Of a stretch of 36,983 nt of DNA, positions 17,459 through 26,695 are shown one piece after another. Origin of the DNA: Methanomassiliicoccales archaeon (GTDB taxonomy: Archaea; Thermoplasmatota; Thermoplasmata; SG8-5; JAGLSY01); assembly GCA_030672365.1 (NCBI GenBank), contig DAOVGM010000055.1, forward strand, positions 1 through 36,983, in the 5' to 3' direction. The notes beneath the pieces were generated by a model, which was given only the letters and a program-made list of their open reading frames with translations, searched no databases and was not told the origin of the DNA. The translations under genes and the position numbers were made by a program. Positions within the stretch are counted from its first letter, which is position 1. Each line of letters opens with the position of its first letter.

Positions 17459-18639
17459 TGGCGAAATTAACGATACCCATCGGACCGCAACATCCCGCGC
17501 TCAAAGAGCCGGAAAAGTTCATGATTACAGTCGAAGGCGAGACAGTGGTCGATGCCGACGTTCGAATCGGCCACATGCACCGCGGTCTGGAGAAGATGTT
17601 CGAAAACCGGACCTACATGCAATTGATTCACGCAACAGAGAGAATCTGCGGAATATGCTCGTTCACGCACTCCACCAACTTCTGCCAGAACGTCGAGTAC
17701 ATCCTTGGCACCGACCCGCCGCCGCGTGGTCTGTACCTAAGGACGATAATGAACGAATGGGAGAGAATTCACAGCCATCTTTTGTGGCTGGGAATCGCCG
17801 GCCACGAGATGGGTTTTGATACACTTCTCATGTGGTCCTGGGATGACAGGGAAGAGATTCTCAACCTTTTCGAGGACATTACCGGTAACAGGGTAACTCA
17901 CGCGTACAACACAATAGGAGGCGTCCGCAGGGACATATCGGACGCCCAGATACAGAGATCGCTGAGAGTTCACGACTATCTGCTCGAGAGAATGGACGCA
18001 TACGTTCACGTTGCTTTGAACGAAAAGACGGTCCTTAAGAGGACCCAGGGAGTCGGCATTCTCACGACCGAAGATGCAAAACGGCTTTGCGCAGTCGGTC
18101 CGCGCTTGAGGGCTTCGAACATCAGCTATGACGTTCGAAAGAACGACCCCTACGCGGCCTATGACCAGATACCATGGGAAGTCATTACCTGCGACACGCT
18201 GGACGTCCATGCACAACTGGTCGTCAGAGCACTGGAGATAATCGAAGCCATCAAGATGTGCAAGTACATGCTCGAGAACTTGCCGGCCGGTGACATTCGC
18301 ATCAAGGTGCCGAGAAAGGTTCCCGAAGGCGAGGCAATAAGCCGCACCGAGGCCCCGAGAGGTGAGGACTTACACTATCTCAAAAGCAACGGAACGGACA
18401 AGCCAGAGAGGTTGAAGGTCCGTGCACCGACACTTGCCAACATACTCAATGTCGCCCACGTACTCAAGGGCGCCAACATCGCGGACGTGCCGATGATTGT
18501 GGCAGGCATCGACCCCTGCATGGGCTGCATGGACCGCGTGTTGATTGTCGACAGCGAAAAGGAGACCAGCCGGGTTTGGGACAGGGAACAGCTGCGCAAA
18601 TATTCAATCGACTGGTATGAAAAGGAGGCGTTCAGATGA
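17458..18639 (+). CDS. Group 4 [NiFe] hydrogenase large subunit / NuoD-like
   Basis: IPIGPQHPALKEPE, ERICGICSFTHS (L1 CxxC) and DPCMGCMDR (L2 CxxC): both Ni ligand pairs intact. Confidence 0.93.
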   Translation: MAKLTIPIGPQHPALKEPEKFMITVEGETVVDADVRIGHMHRGLEKMFENRTYMQLIHATERICGICSFTHSTNFCQNVEYILGTDPPPRGLYLRTIMNEWERIHSHLLWLGIAGHEMGFDTLLMWSWDDREEILNLFEDITGNRVTHAYNTIGGVRRDISDAQIQRSLRVHDYLLERMDAYVHVALNEKTVLKRTQGVGILTTEDAKRLCAVGPRLRASNISYDVRKNDPYAAYDQIPWEVITCDTLDVHAQLVVRALEIIEAIKMCKYMLENLPAGDIRIKVPRKVPEGEAISRTEAPRGEDLHYLKSNGTDKPERLKVRAPTLANILNVAHVLKGANIADVPMIVAGIDPCMGCMDRVLIVDSEKETSRVWDREQLRKYSIDWYEKEAFR

Positions 18640-19622
18640 ATATTGTTGAATCGTTAGTCTACATGCTCATATTCCCGGGCTTCCTGTTCCTCACGAGCTA
18701 CGCTTTCTTCGCCCAATACATCGACAGAAAGTTATACGCCCGCTTCCAGAAAAGGGTCGGGCCCCCGTTCATCCAGCCGATCGCCGATTTCATAAAACTG
18801 ATGTCGAAGGAGGACGTCGTGCCGAAAGCAGCGGACAAGAGAATGTTCACACTGGCTCCGATAGTAGGATTGGCCGCAGTAATCACAGCCTTCATGTACA
18901 TCCCGATTGCCTGGGAATCATCCCTGCTTCCGTCATTCGAGGGCGACCTGATAGTCGTGCTCTACCTGCTAACAATCCCGACGCTGGCTTTGTTCCTGGC
19001 CGGGTGGACATCCGGCAATCCGTTCGGCCAAGTAGGCTCGATGCGTGCCATCACCCAGATGATTTCATATGAAATACCGTTCTTCATGGCATTGCTGGCT
19101 CCGGCGCTCATAGTCGGAAGCTGGAGTTTCGGGAACATAGTGACAGACCAGATGAACGGCATCTGGCTGATTTTCCTGGCGCCGATCGCGTTCATAGTCG
19201 CGATCATCACTTTGCAGGGAAAGTTGGAGAGGCTTCCGTTCGATATACCGGAGGCGGAGACAGAAATCGTCGGCGGCCCGTTGACAGAATATTCAGGCCG
19301 CAGGCTGGCTCTGTTCAAAGCCATGCTGGACATCGAGATGGTTGTCGGCGCGTCGGTTATCACGGCCCTGTTCCTGGGCGGACCGCACCTGTTCATCGAC
19401 TTCAGCGGATTGCCGCTGGCCCCGTACCTGCCGTTCATCATCGGCGTCATCATCTTCTTCGTGAAGGTTCTGGCGGTGATACTTATCCTCACACTCATCA
19501 AATCGGTGGTTGCCAGGTACAGGATAGACCAGATGGTCACGCTGTCTTACAGGTGGATGGTCTCGCTGGCGGTGGTTCAGCTCGTGATAATCATACTCGC
19601 GAAGTACATGGGGTGGTTATAG
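18636..19622 (+). CDS. NuoH-like membrane subunit
   Basis: YARFQKRVGPPFIQPIADFIKLMSKED, ERLPFDIPEAETEIVGGPLTEYSGRRLALF. Confidence 0.94.
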   Translation: MNIVESLVYMLIFPGFLFLTSYAFFAQYIDRKLYARFQKRVGPPFIQPIADFIKLMSKEDVVPKAADKRMFTLAPIVGLAAVITAFMYIPIAWESSLLPSFEGDLIVVLYLLTIPTLALFLAGWTSGNPFGQVGSMRAITQMISYEIPFFMALLAPALIVGSWSFGNIVTDQMNGIWLIFLAPIAFIVAIITLQGKLERLPFDIPEAETEIVGGPLTEYSGRRLALFKAMLDIEMVVGASVITALFLGGPHLFIDFSGLPLAPYLPFIIGVIIFFVKVLAVILILTLIKSVVARYRIDQMVTLSYRWMVSLAVVQLVIIILAKYMGWL

Positions 19623-19964
19623 ATGAAGAGACCAGGAGTGATGATAGGCGCCGTTCTCGGCCGTCTTACGAAGAAACCAGTGACCGTGCTGTTCCCGTTC
19701 GAGGAATCGCCGGCCGAGCCCGGGTACAGGGGTCAGATGAACTTCGACAACGACAAGTGCATAAGCTGCGGGATGTGCGCCAAGGATTGCCCCTCCTTCG
19801 CCTGCGTGATGGAGGAAATCGACGGCAAGAAGAGGCCGGTGTTCTACCTGGACAGGTGCATGTTCTGCGGCCAATGCGAGGAATCGTGCCCGAAGGACGC
19901 AATCGAGATGACCACGAAGTACGACCTGGCCCACCTTCCGGGCGACGAACCTATAGTGAAATGA
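19623..19964 (+). CDS. NuoI-like 2x[4Fe-4S] ferredoxin subunit
   Basis: CISCGMCAKDCP and CMFCGQCEESCP. Confidence 0.93.
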   Translation: MKRPGVMIGAVLGRLTKKPVTVLFPFEESPAEPGYRGQMNFDNDKCISCGMCAKDCPSFACVMEEIDGKKRPVFYLDRCMFCGQCEESCPKDAIEMTTKYDLAHLPGDEPIVK

Positions 19965-19980
19965 GTATGGTTGGATATCT

Positions 19981-20481
19981 ATGATATTCACTATATCCAT
20001 GACATCCATGGACGTCCTGGCAGAGGTCGACAACGTGTTGACCAACCTAAAGCATGCCGTAATCGTAGGCATAGGCAACGAACTGAACGGGGACGACGGC
20101 TTTGGGATTTACCTGTCGGAAAAACTATCGACCAGCTTGAAGTCCGCAAAGGTTTTTGTCACACACACCGCGCCGGAGAATTTCGTCAGCAGCATCGTTA
20201 AGGAAAGGCCCAGCCATGTCATCTTTCTCGACGTGGCTGCTTTCGACGGAGCACCGGGCACGATAAGACTGTTGACAACGGACGACCTGGCCAGAATAGA
20301 GGCCGCAACACATCGAATCCCGCTTTCGAAGATAATAGAAAGGCTGCTGTCATTCCACGAATGCCGGATAGTCATAATCGGCGTCCAGCCCCGTTCGATG
20401 GACGTCGGCGCAGGTTTATCCCCTGAGGTCCGGACAGCCGCAGACGAACTTCTTGACATCCTTTGCCGGATATTACGTTGA
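19981..20481 (+). CDS. Hydrogenase maturation endopeptidase (HycI/HyaD family)
   Basis: AVIVGIGNELNGDDGFGIYLSEKL; GVQPRSMDVGAGLSPEV. Confidence 0.9.
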   Translation: MIFTISMTSMDVLAEVDNVLTNLKHAVIVGIGNELNGDDGFGIYLSEKLSTSLKSAKVFVTHTAPENFVSSIVKERPSHVIFLDVAAFDGAPGTIRLLTTDDLARIEAATHRIPLSKIIERLLSFHECRIVIIGVQPRSMDVGAGLSPEVRTAADELLDILCRILR

Positions 20482-20486
20482 TTCAC

Positions 20487-20506
20487 CCCCGGCCTAAAGA
20501 CCGGGG
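20487..20506. repeat. Palindrome resembling an IS200/IS605-type element terminus
   Basis: attCACCCCCGGCCTAAAGACCGGGGAGTTCTCG: hairpin with CTAAAG loop. Confidence 0.45.
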
Positions 20507-20617
20507 AGTTCTCGACCAGTTGCACTAAACTCAACTGCCGCATTACAAATTAGGGGATTTAGTTTATATAGCAAATGCAAATTCCCACCTCACTCGTAAC
20601 TTGAGGAGAGTGAGAAC

Positions 20618-21952
20618 ATGACAGAGGAGCTAAATCCATTTAAGATAGCACAGCAGCAACTGGACAAAGTCGCTGGCTTGCTGAATTTGAAGAAAGGCAT
20701 CCATGAATATCTGAGATACCCGCACCGAGAACTGACAGTAAACTTTCCGGTGAAGATGGACAATGGAGACATCAAGGAATTCACAGGCTACAGAGTTCAA
20801 TACAACAATGCCCGGGGTCCCTGCAAGGGCGGTATACGATATCACTGGAACGTATCGCTGGACGAGGTCAGGGCGCTGGCTGCCTGGATGACATGGAAAA
20901 CTGCGGTCGTCGGCATACCTTACGGCGGTGCCAAAGGCGGCGTTATCTGCAACCCAAAGGAAATGTCACAGGGCGAACTTGAAAGGATGACAAGGCGTTT
21001 CACAGCCGAGATTTCGCCGATAATCGGGCCCGAGAGGGACATTCCGGCACCCGACGTCTATACCGATGCTCAAACGATGGCCTGGATAATGGACACTTAC
21101 AGCATGATCAAAGGCTACAGCGTTCCCGGTGTGGTGACAGGAAAACCACTTCACATCGGCGGCTCTTTGGGAAGGAACGAAGCCACTGCCAGAGGCTGCA
21201 TGTTCGTTGTCCGGGAAGCCCTCCAGAAGACGGATTATAAGGTATGTTCTCCCGAGGAGTGGAGGCAAAGAGAAACTTATGAGGACAAACCCCTGCCAGA
21301 TGGAGACGAAGGTGGGGGCTACCACTTCGACGACACCGTGGTGGCTGTTCAGGGATTCGGAAACGCCGGCTCCATCGCCGCGAAGCTCATTTCGGACAAG
21401 GGCGGTCGCATAATCGCTGTCAGTGATAGCAAAGGCGGTATTTTGAACAAAGATGGCCTGGACATAGATGCCGTGTTGGAGCACAAAGCCAGCACCGGAA
21501 CGGTTCAAGGATTTGAGGGCGCCGAGAACCTCGAGCCAAAAGCCGTATTAGAGGTCAAGTGCGACGTTCTTATTCCCGCAGCTCTCGAGAATCAGATAAC
21601 CAAAGAAAATGCGGACAATATAAAAGCCAAGATTGTGGCGGAGGCAGCCAACGGTCCGACGACCCCGGAGGCGGACAGAATTCTCTACGAGAAGGGAATC
21701 ACTGTCATTCCGGACATTCTGGCCAATGCCGGCGGTGTGACTGTTTCATACTTCGAATGGGTGCAGAGCCTTCAATCGTTCTTCTGGTCCGAGAGGGACG
21801 TGAACATGCGGCTCAAGGGCATCATGGTCAAGGCCTATGATGATGTTACGGGCATGTGCCAGACGGAAAACGTGGACATGAGAACCGGCGCTTACATGGT
21901 GGCAGTTCAACGCGTTGCGGACGCAATCATGCACCGCGGAATATTCCCGTAA
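20618..21952 (+). CDS. gdhA: Glutamate dehydrogenase (Glu/Leu/Phe/Val family)
   Basis: GPCKGGIRYH, GGAKGGVICNPKEMS, DIPAPDVYTDAQTMAWIMDTYS, AAANGPTTPEAD; TATA box upstream (TTTATATAG). Confidence 0.95.
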   Translation: MTEELNPFKIAQQQLDKVAGLLNLKKGIHEYLRYPHRELTVNFPVKMDNGDIKEFTGYRVQYNNARGPCKGGIRYHWNVSLDEVRALAAWMTWKTAVVGIPYGGAKGGVICNPKEMSQGELERMTRRFTAEISPIIGPERDIPAPDVYTDAQTMAWIMDTYSMIKGYSVPGVVTGKPLHIGGSLGRNEATARGCMFVVREALQKTDYKVCSPEEWRQRETYEDKPLPDGDEGGGYHFDDTVVAVQGFGNAGSIAAKLISDKGGRIIAVSDSKGGILNKDGLDIDAVLEHKASTGTVQGFEGAENLEPKAVLEVKCDVLIPAALENQITKENADNIKAKIVAEAANGPTTPEADRILYEKGITVIPDILANAGGVTVSYFEWVQSLQSFFWSERDVNMRLKGIMVKAYDDVTGMCQTENVDMRTGAYMVAVQRVADAIMHRGIFP

Positions 21953-22042
21953 TAAACCACAAGTAGAATACCATAGCCAGCGCGACCGGAAAAAAATAAA
22001 ATTGAAAATGGCAGGGCGGATTTTCGCCCTGCCATGTTTTAT

Positions 22043-23683
22043 TCAGCTCTCGAGAATTGCGTTGGCTTCTTCGCTGTAGGCATCCATTACGTAGGGGATG
22101 CCGGATATTTTTGCCGCCTCTTCGGTGAGTGTCATCAGGTCATCCCTGGTGATTGTGGTGATGTTGAAGTTCCTGCTTCCTGCCATGAGCTGCTGGAGAC
22201 CGACGTGAGTCTTCTGTGCGAAGTGATAGAAACCGATGGCTCCGTACGGAATTTCCTTGATGTCGTTTCCGAATTTTTCAACGAGCTCCTCGTGGCATGT
22301 GAAAATCTCGCTGGCTGTGGTTCCGTACTTGGAGACGGTCTTCGGCAGGTTACCCTCCTCAATCCACTTATGGATGTTCTTTCCGACCATTGCCGGGATC
22401 ATCAGTCCGCGGCCCATGCATACGGATTTCACAAAAGGCGCACCCATCGCGATCGCCTTGAAGATACCGTCCTCGCTCGAGAATCCGCCGGCCATTGCGA
22501 TGTCCGGCACCCCCAATCCTCGCCCCTCAAGCTTCTTGGCGAAGTTGTACATCATGCACTGCAAGTAGAATGTCGGAACACCCCACTCGCACATCATCGG
22601 CCACGGGCTCATTCCCGTACCGCCGGGGGCACCGTCGATTGTGAGCAGGTCAATCTTCGCTTCCGAGCTCCACCTCATTGCCATGGCCAGTTCCCTTTGC
22701 GGATAGGCGCCGGTCTTGAGCGTGATTCTCTTGAATCCGAGACCTCTAAGGCGATCAACTTCGTCAAAGAAAGCCTCCTTCGAGACGAAGCCGAGACGCG
22801 AGTGCCTCTCGAATTCCTTGATTCCGCCGCTCTGATAACAGGCTTTCACATCAGGCTCCGTCGGGTCGGGTGTGACCACATAGCCTCTGTTCTTAAGTTC
22901 AATCGCCCTGTCTATGGACTTCACCATTATTTCTCCGCCGATACACTTTGCACCCTGGCCCCACTTCAACTCGATGGTATCCAAATTATGCTTCGAAGAT
23001 ACGTACTCGGCAACACCGAGACGAGTGTCCTCGACATTCATCTGGACGAGAATTTCACCGTATCCCTCGTGGAACTTTTTGTAGGTGTTGATTCTACGGT
23101 CCATCTCCGGCGATTCAGCGATTTTACCATTGGCATCAATCTTGTGATTCGGATCTACACCACAGACGTTCTCGCCGCAGACCAGCGTAACACCGGATAT
23201 CGCAGCACCGATAGCAAAGTGTTCCCAGTTCTTCTGTGCGATGAATGTAGAACCCAGCGCACCCGTGAACATCGGCACCCTCATCTTCACCTTCTTGTCC
23301 CAGCCATACTCAGTTTCTGTGCTGACATTCGGGAAAATGGCGGTGTCAGGGTTACCTTCCACGCCCTCTGGCAATCCCTTGGCGCCCATAGCATATCCCA
23401 TGATATTCAGGTGGGAATAATCGATAGGATAATCCTTGTCCGCTCCAGCGGTAATGTCGCCAAAAGGCCCGGGGTAGAGCACTTCGCGCCCTCTGAATGA
23501 AGACAGCCAGATTTCACAACTGCCCTTACATCCATCTACACATCTGGTACATAGTCCTGACATAGGCACGACATTTCTCGAGCGATTTGCCGTCGCCGTT
23601 GCCTCATTTGCATTTGGTCGTCTTAGATTCACAAATATTCCTCCAATATGGATTAAACTTGGCGACTGGCATCCATTATTCAT
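22043..23683 (-). CDS. FMN-binding glutamate synthase family protein (archaeal GltB central-domain type)
   Basis: IELKWGQGAKCIGGE, LLTIDGAPGGTGMSPWPMMCEWGVP, VPDIAMAGGFSSEDGIFKAIAMGAPFVKSVCMGRG. Confidence 0.9.
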   Translation of the reverse strand: MNNGCQSPSLIHIGGIFVNLRRPNANEATATANRSRNVVPMSGLCTRCVDGCKGSCEIWLSSFRGREVLYPGPFGDITAGADKDYPIDYSHLNIMGYAMGAKGLPEGVEGNPDTAIFPNVSTETEYGWDKKVKMRVPMFTGALGSTFIAQKNWEHFAIGAAISGVTLVCGENVCGVDPNHKIDANGKIAESPEMDRRINTYKKFHEGYGEILVQMNVEDTRLGVAEYVSSKHNLDTIELKWGQGAKCIGGEIMVKSIDRAIELKNRGYVVTPDPTEPDVKACYQSGGIKEFERHSRLGFVSKEAFFDEVDRLRGLGFKRITLKTGAYPQRELAMAMRWSSEAKIDLLTIDGAPGGTGMSPWPMMCEWGVPTFYLQCMMYNFAKKLEGRGLGVPDIAMAGGFSSEDGIFKAIAMGAPFVKSVCMGRGLMIPAMVGKNIHKWIEEGNLPKTVSKYGTTASEIFTCHEELVEKFGNDIKEIPYGAIGFYHFAQKTHVGLQQLMAGSRNFNITTITRDDLMTLTEEAAKISGIPYVMDAYSEEANAILES

Positions 23684-23972
23684 TTAAATACATTACGGGA
23701 AGGTTTTTTTACTGTATTATCAACCCACATCGTGAACATCTCCCAGATCATGGAAGATGAATGATAGGTAGACAGAAATAGAGGATTCTCATGACGCGTG
23801 TAGGACAATGCAAAATGTCAAGAGAACCATACAGTAATAGGTAGAACAATATATGAAAGAGCCCTCAGATAATACAACGAAGCCTTTTCCTGCGAAAAAT
23901 TATTAAGTGTTAAAAAGAATATGTAACATGTTACTCATCTTCCTAATGGGGGCGGATGATTGGAGGAATATT

Positions 23973-24239
23973 ATGAAAAGTTATATTAAATTACAAGGAC
24001 CACCGCTTGACAAAGGACTACAGGCAATGAAAAAACTGGCTAAAGATTTACCGAAGCTTTCAAAAGGCGCAATATCTGAAGAAACCATCTACGACAGCAA
24101 GATTTTGATGGGCGAGTTCGACTTCGTTTTTTCATGGAAGAAAAAACCCGCGAAGAAGGATTTGAGAATTCTGGTTTTCCACATCGATGAGGTGATGGAA
24201 GAAATAGACTGCAGATACTCGATAGTCACAAAAGATTAA
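23973..24239 (+). CDS. Small hypothetical protein (88 aa)
   Basis: ATG preceded by TGGAGGA; balanced soluble composition. Confidence 0.6.
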   Translation: MKSYIKLQGPPLDKGLQAMKKLAKDLPKLSKGAISEETIYDSKILMGEFDFVFSWKKKPAKKDLRILVFHIDEVMEEIDCRYSIVTKD

Positions 24240-24395
24240 CTACCATTCTAATTCTCAGTCTCAATCGAAGTGAGTTCTAAGCTATGCTCAACGCCACGGC
24301 ACTGGCCCATAATCTTCAAGTGAGGCACAGGGCCCAATAGCACAGGAACGTTTTTTCAGAAACAAAATATTAATGTATGATAAGGCCTACAATGC

Positions 24396-25589
24396 TTGAT
24401 GCACCCCATAAACGACATCAGGGGCACGAAGAGCCGGAAGCTCGAAGGCAAGCGCATAGTGCTCGGCATCACGGGCAGTATCGCGGCAGTCGAATGCGTC
24501 AAGCTGGCGAGGGAGCTGGCACGCCACGGCGCAGAGGTCATTCCGGTCATGTCCCTTGCGTCTCAGAAAATAATACACCCGGATGCGATTCATTTCGCAA
24601 CCGGCCAACCACCGGTAACCGAACTGGACGGGGCCGTTAAACATGTAGAACTCTGCGGCCAGTCATCAGGAAGAGCCGACCTGCTGCTCATTGCACCATC
24701 GACTGCCAATACAATTTCAAAAATCGCATACGGAATCGACGACACAACAGTTACCACGATGGCGACCTGCGCCCTCGGCTCGGGCATGCCAGTCATTATC
24801 GTTCCGGCAATGCACGGCTCGATGTATGACCACAAACTCGTCATGGAGAATATCAAGAAACTCGAGAAAATCGGGGTTAAATTCGTCGGACCCAGACTTG
24901 AGGAAAACAAAGCCAAAATCGCGGACATCGACGAAATCGTGACCGCGGCGATTCAAGCAATCGGCCCATCTGACTTCAAAAAAAATAAGATTTTAGTGAT
25001 TACCGGCTCGTCGAAAGAAGCAATAGACGACGTGCGTTTTATCAGCAACTTCTCATCAGGCAAGACAGGCTTGGAAATCGCGCTCGCTGCCCACGAGCGC
25101 GGCGCGGACGTGGAGGTCTGGGCGCCCAAGGAAATAAAAATCCCGAAATATATGAAGACCAGACAATTTACGAGTACCAAAGATTTAGAGAAGATGGCCG
25201 AGAAGGTTAAAGCAAACATCGTGATAGTTCCGGCGGCGATTTCCGACTACTCCGCCAAAAAGACAGACGGCAAAATCTCGTCTGATAAGCCAGACCTGAG
25301 AATAACCTTTGAAAAGGCCCCGAAAATTCTAAAAATCCTGAGGAAAAACAAGAAGATAAAATTGGTGGGCTTCAAGCTCGAGTCCGGGGTGAGCCAGAAA
25401 GTTCTGGAAGAGAGAGCCGGGAAGCGAATGAAGGAGGTCGGCGCCGACATCATGGTCGCAAACCTTCTTCAGGACGTGAAATCAGACACCACGAAGGCCA
25501 TTATCCTCACCTCCAAGAAAAGGACGAAATTCGAGGGCACGAAGAAAGAACTGGCCGATGCAATTCTAGATGCAGTTTCGGGGCTTTGA
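24396..25589 (+). CDS. coaBC: Phosphopantothenoylcysteine decarboxylase/phosphopantothenate-cysteine ligase
   Basis: KRIVLGITGSIAAVECVKLARELARHGAEV, PAMHGSMY, FISNFSSGKTGLEIA, PAAISDY. Confidence 0.93.
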   Translation: MMHPINDIRGTKSRKLEGKRIVLGITGSIAAVECVKLARELARHGAEVIPVMSLASQKIIHPDAIHFATGQPPVTELDGAVKHVELCGQSSGRADLLLIAPSTANTISKIAYGIDDTTVTTMATCALGSGMPVIIVPAMHGSMYDHKLVMENIKKLEKIGVKFVGPRLEENKAKIADIDEIVTAAIQAIGPSDFKKNKILVITGSSKEAIDDVRFISNFSSGKTGLEIALAAHERGADVEVWAPKEIKIPKYMKTRQFTSTKDLEKMAEKVKANIVIVPAAISDYSAKKTDGKISSDKPDLRITFEKAPKILKILRKNKKIKLVGFKLESGVSQKVLEERAGKRMKEVGADIMVANLLQDVKSDTTKAIILTSKKRTKFEGTKKELADAILDAVSGL

Positions 25590-25590
25590 G

Positions 25591-26436
25591 ATGAAAGCGA
25601 GGGCTTTTTGTCCGGGCCACATCACAGGATTTTTTATCATCGAGGATAGCGACCCGGATTTTCGAAAAAAAGGCTCGCGCGGTGCAGGTTTTTGCACCGT
25701 GCTCGGCGCAATTTCAAAAGTTGAACTAGGCGAAGGCCAAGGCATTAAAATTTTCATCAACGGAAAGGAAGAAGACGCCCCGATCACAAGAACTGGTCTA
25801 TCAAGAATTCTCGGCGACAGAAAGCACCAGATCACCGCCGACATCACACTCCAGCTTCCGCAAAGCTCGGGATTCGGAATGAGTGCGGCAGGCACGTTCG
25901 CATCGTGCCTGGCTCTCACACATCTTTTGGAAATCGAAGACCCGAAAAATACAGCCCTGGAAGCCACCCATTTTACGGAAATTCAGCACAAAACCGGACT
26001 GGGCGACGCTGTCGCACAGAGCGTCGGCGGCTTCGTCCTGCGGAAGGAAGCAGGCCTGCCGCCGTTCGGTATCGTCGAGCAGCTGGATTTCGAGGGCGAA
26101 ATAACGCTCTGCGTTCTCGACGACTCTTTGAAGACCAGCCAGATACTTTCTGACAAAGAAGCCAGACAACGGATAATCGGCGTCGGATGCGAGGCGATGG
26201 GTGTTTTTGAAAACACCACCGACCTCGCGACCTTCGTCCAGCAATCGTGGAAGTTCGCGCAAAAGACCGAGCTAATCTCGACTAAAATTCAGGAAATTAT
26301 AGGAACGGCATGCCAGCAAAATGCGAGCATGGCGATGCTCGGCAACTCGATTTTTGCGTTCGGGAGTTTTGATTGTGCGGAAGGCCACATATTTAAGACA
26401 AAGATAGAAAAGGGAGGAGCAAAACTCCTCGATTAA
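25591..26436 (+). CDS. Pantoate kinase (archaeal GHMP family)
   Basis: AFCPGHITGFFII, GSRGAGFCTVLG, LPQSSGFGMSAAGTFASCLAL; immediately downstream of coaBC. Confidence 0.9.
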   Translation: MKARAFCPGHITGFFIIEDSDPDFRKKGSRGAGFCTVLGAISKVELGEGQGIKIFINGKEEDAPITRTGLSRILGDRKHQITADITLQLPQSSGFGMSAAGTFASCLALTHLLEIEDPKNTALEATHFTEIQHKTGLGDAVAQSVGGFVLRKEAGLPPFGIVEQLDFEGEITLCVLDDSLKTSQILSDKEARQRIIGVGCEAMGVFENTTDLATFVQQSWKFAQKTELISTKIQEIIGTACQQNASMAMLGNSIFAFGSFDCAEGHIFKTKIEKGGAKLLD

Positions 26437-26492
26437 GCACTAATTTTTTTTTTACCAAACAACTGTTTTGTCAGTAACACTTTCCTTCATTT

Positions 26493-26531
26493 TTATTCGT
26501 ACAACGTGAACAGTTTATCGTCCCCACTGAC
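26493..26531 (-). pseudogene. C-terminal remnant of a second DUF357 gene
   Basis: Reverse complement GTC AGT GGG GAC GAT AAA CTG TTC ACG TTG TAC GAA TAA = VSGDDKLFTLYE*, versus VGGDDKLFTLYE* of the intact gene. Confidence 0.7.
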
Positions 26532-26556
26532 GTTTTTTCTTTTTATAATCCTCGCT

Positions 26557-26623
26557 GCGCTAGCGCCATGTCGGATTGCTACGCATCCCGACATGATCTG
26601 TCGCGCCTTCGGTCACGACAGAT
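26557..26623. repeat. Run of three adjacent palindromes
   Basis: GCGCTAGCGC; CATGTCGG-ATTGCTACGCATC-CCGACATG; ATCTGTCG-CGCCTTCGGTCA-CGACAGAT. Confidence 0.8.
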
Positions 26624-26695
26624 GCTCCTAAAGAAAAAAGGTCAAAGAAACAAAGAAAAACCCGCCAGGCCTGCTCGCTCGGAAACCACCAAATC

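Noticed and set aside
12183-20481. Calling the operon an Fpo/Nuo respiratory complex I
   Set aside because: Both [NiFe]-ligand CxxC motifs are present in the NuoD-like subunit and a hydrogenase protease is co-encoded, so hydrogenase is the better call.
22034-23500. 488-aa + strand ORF antisense to the FMN glutamate synthase gene
   Set aside because: Long antisense ORFs are common opposite GC-rich coding sequence; the minus-strand frame has unmistakable GltB motifs.
23700-23972. Possible ncRNA in the gap between the glutamate synthase gene and the 88-aa protein
   Set aside because: No convincing C/D box, hairpin or conserved motif found by eye.
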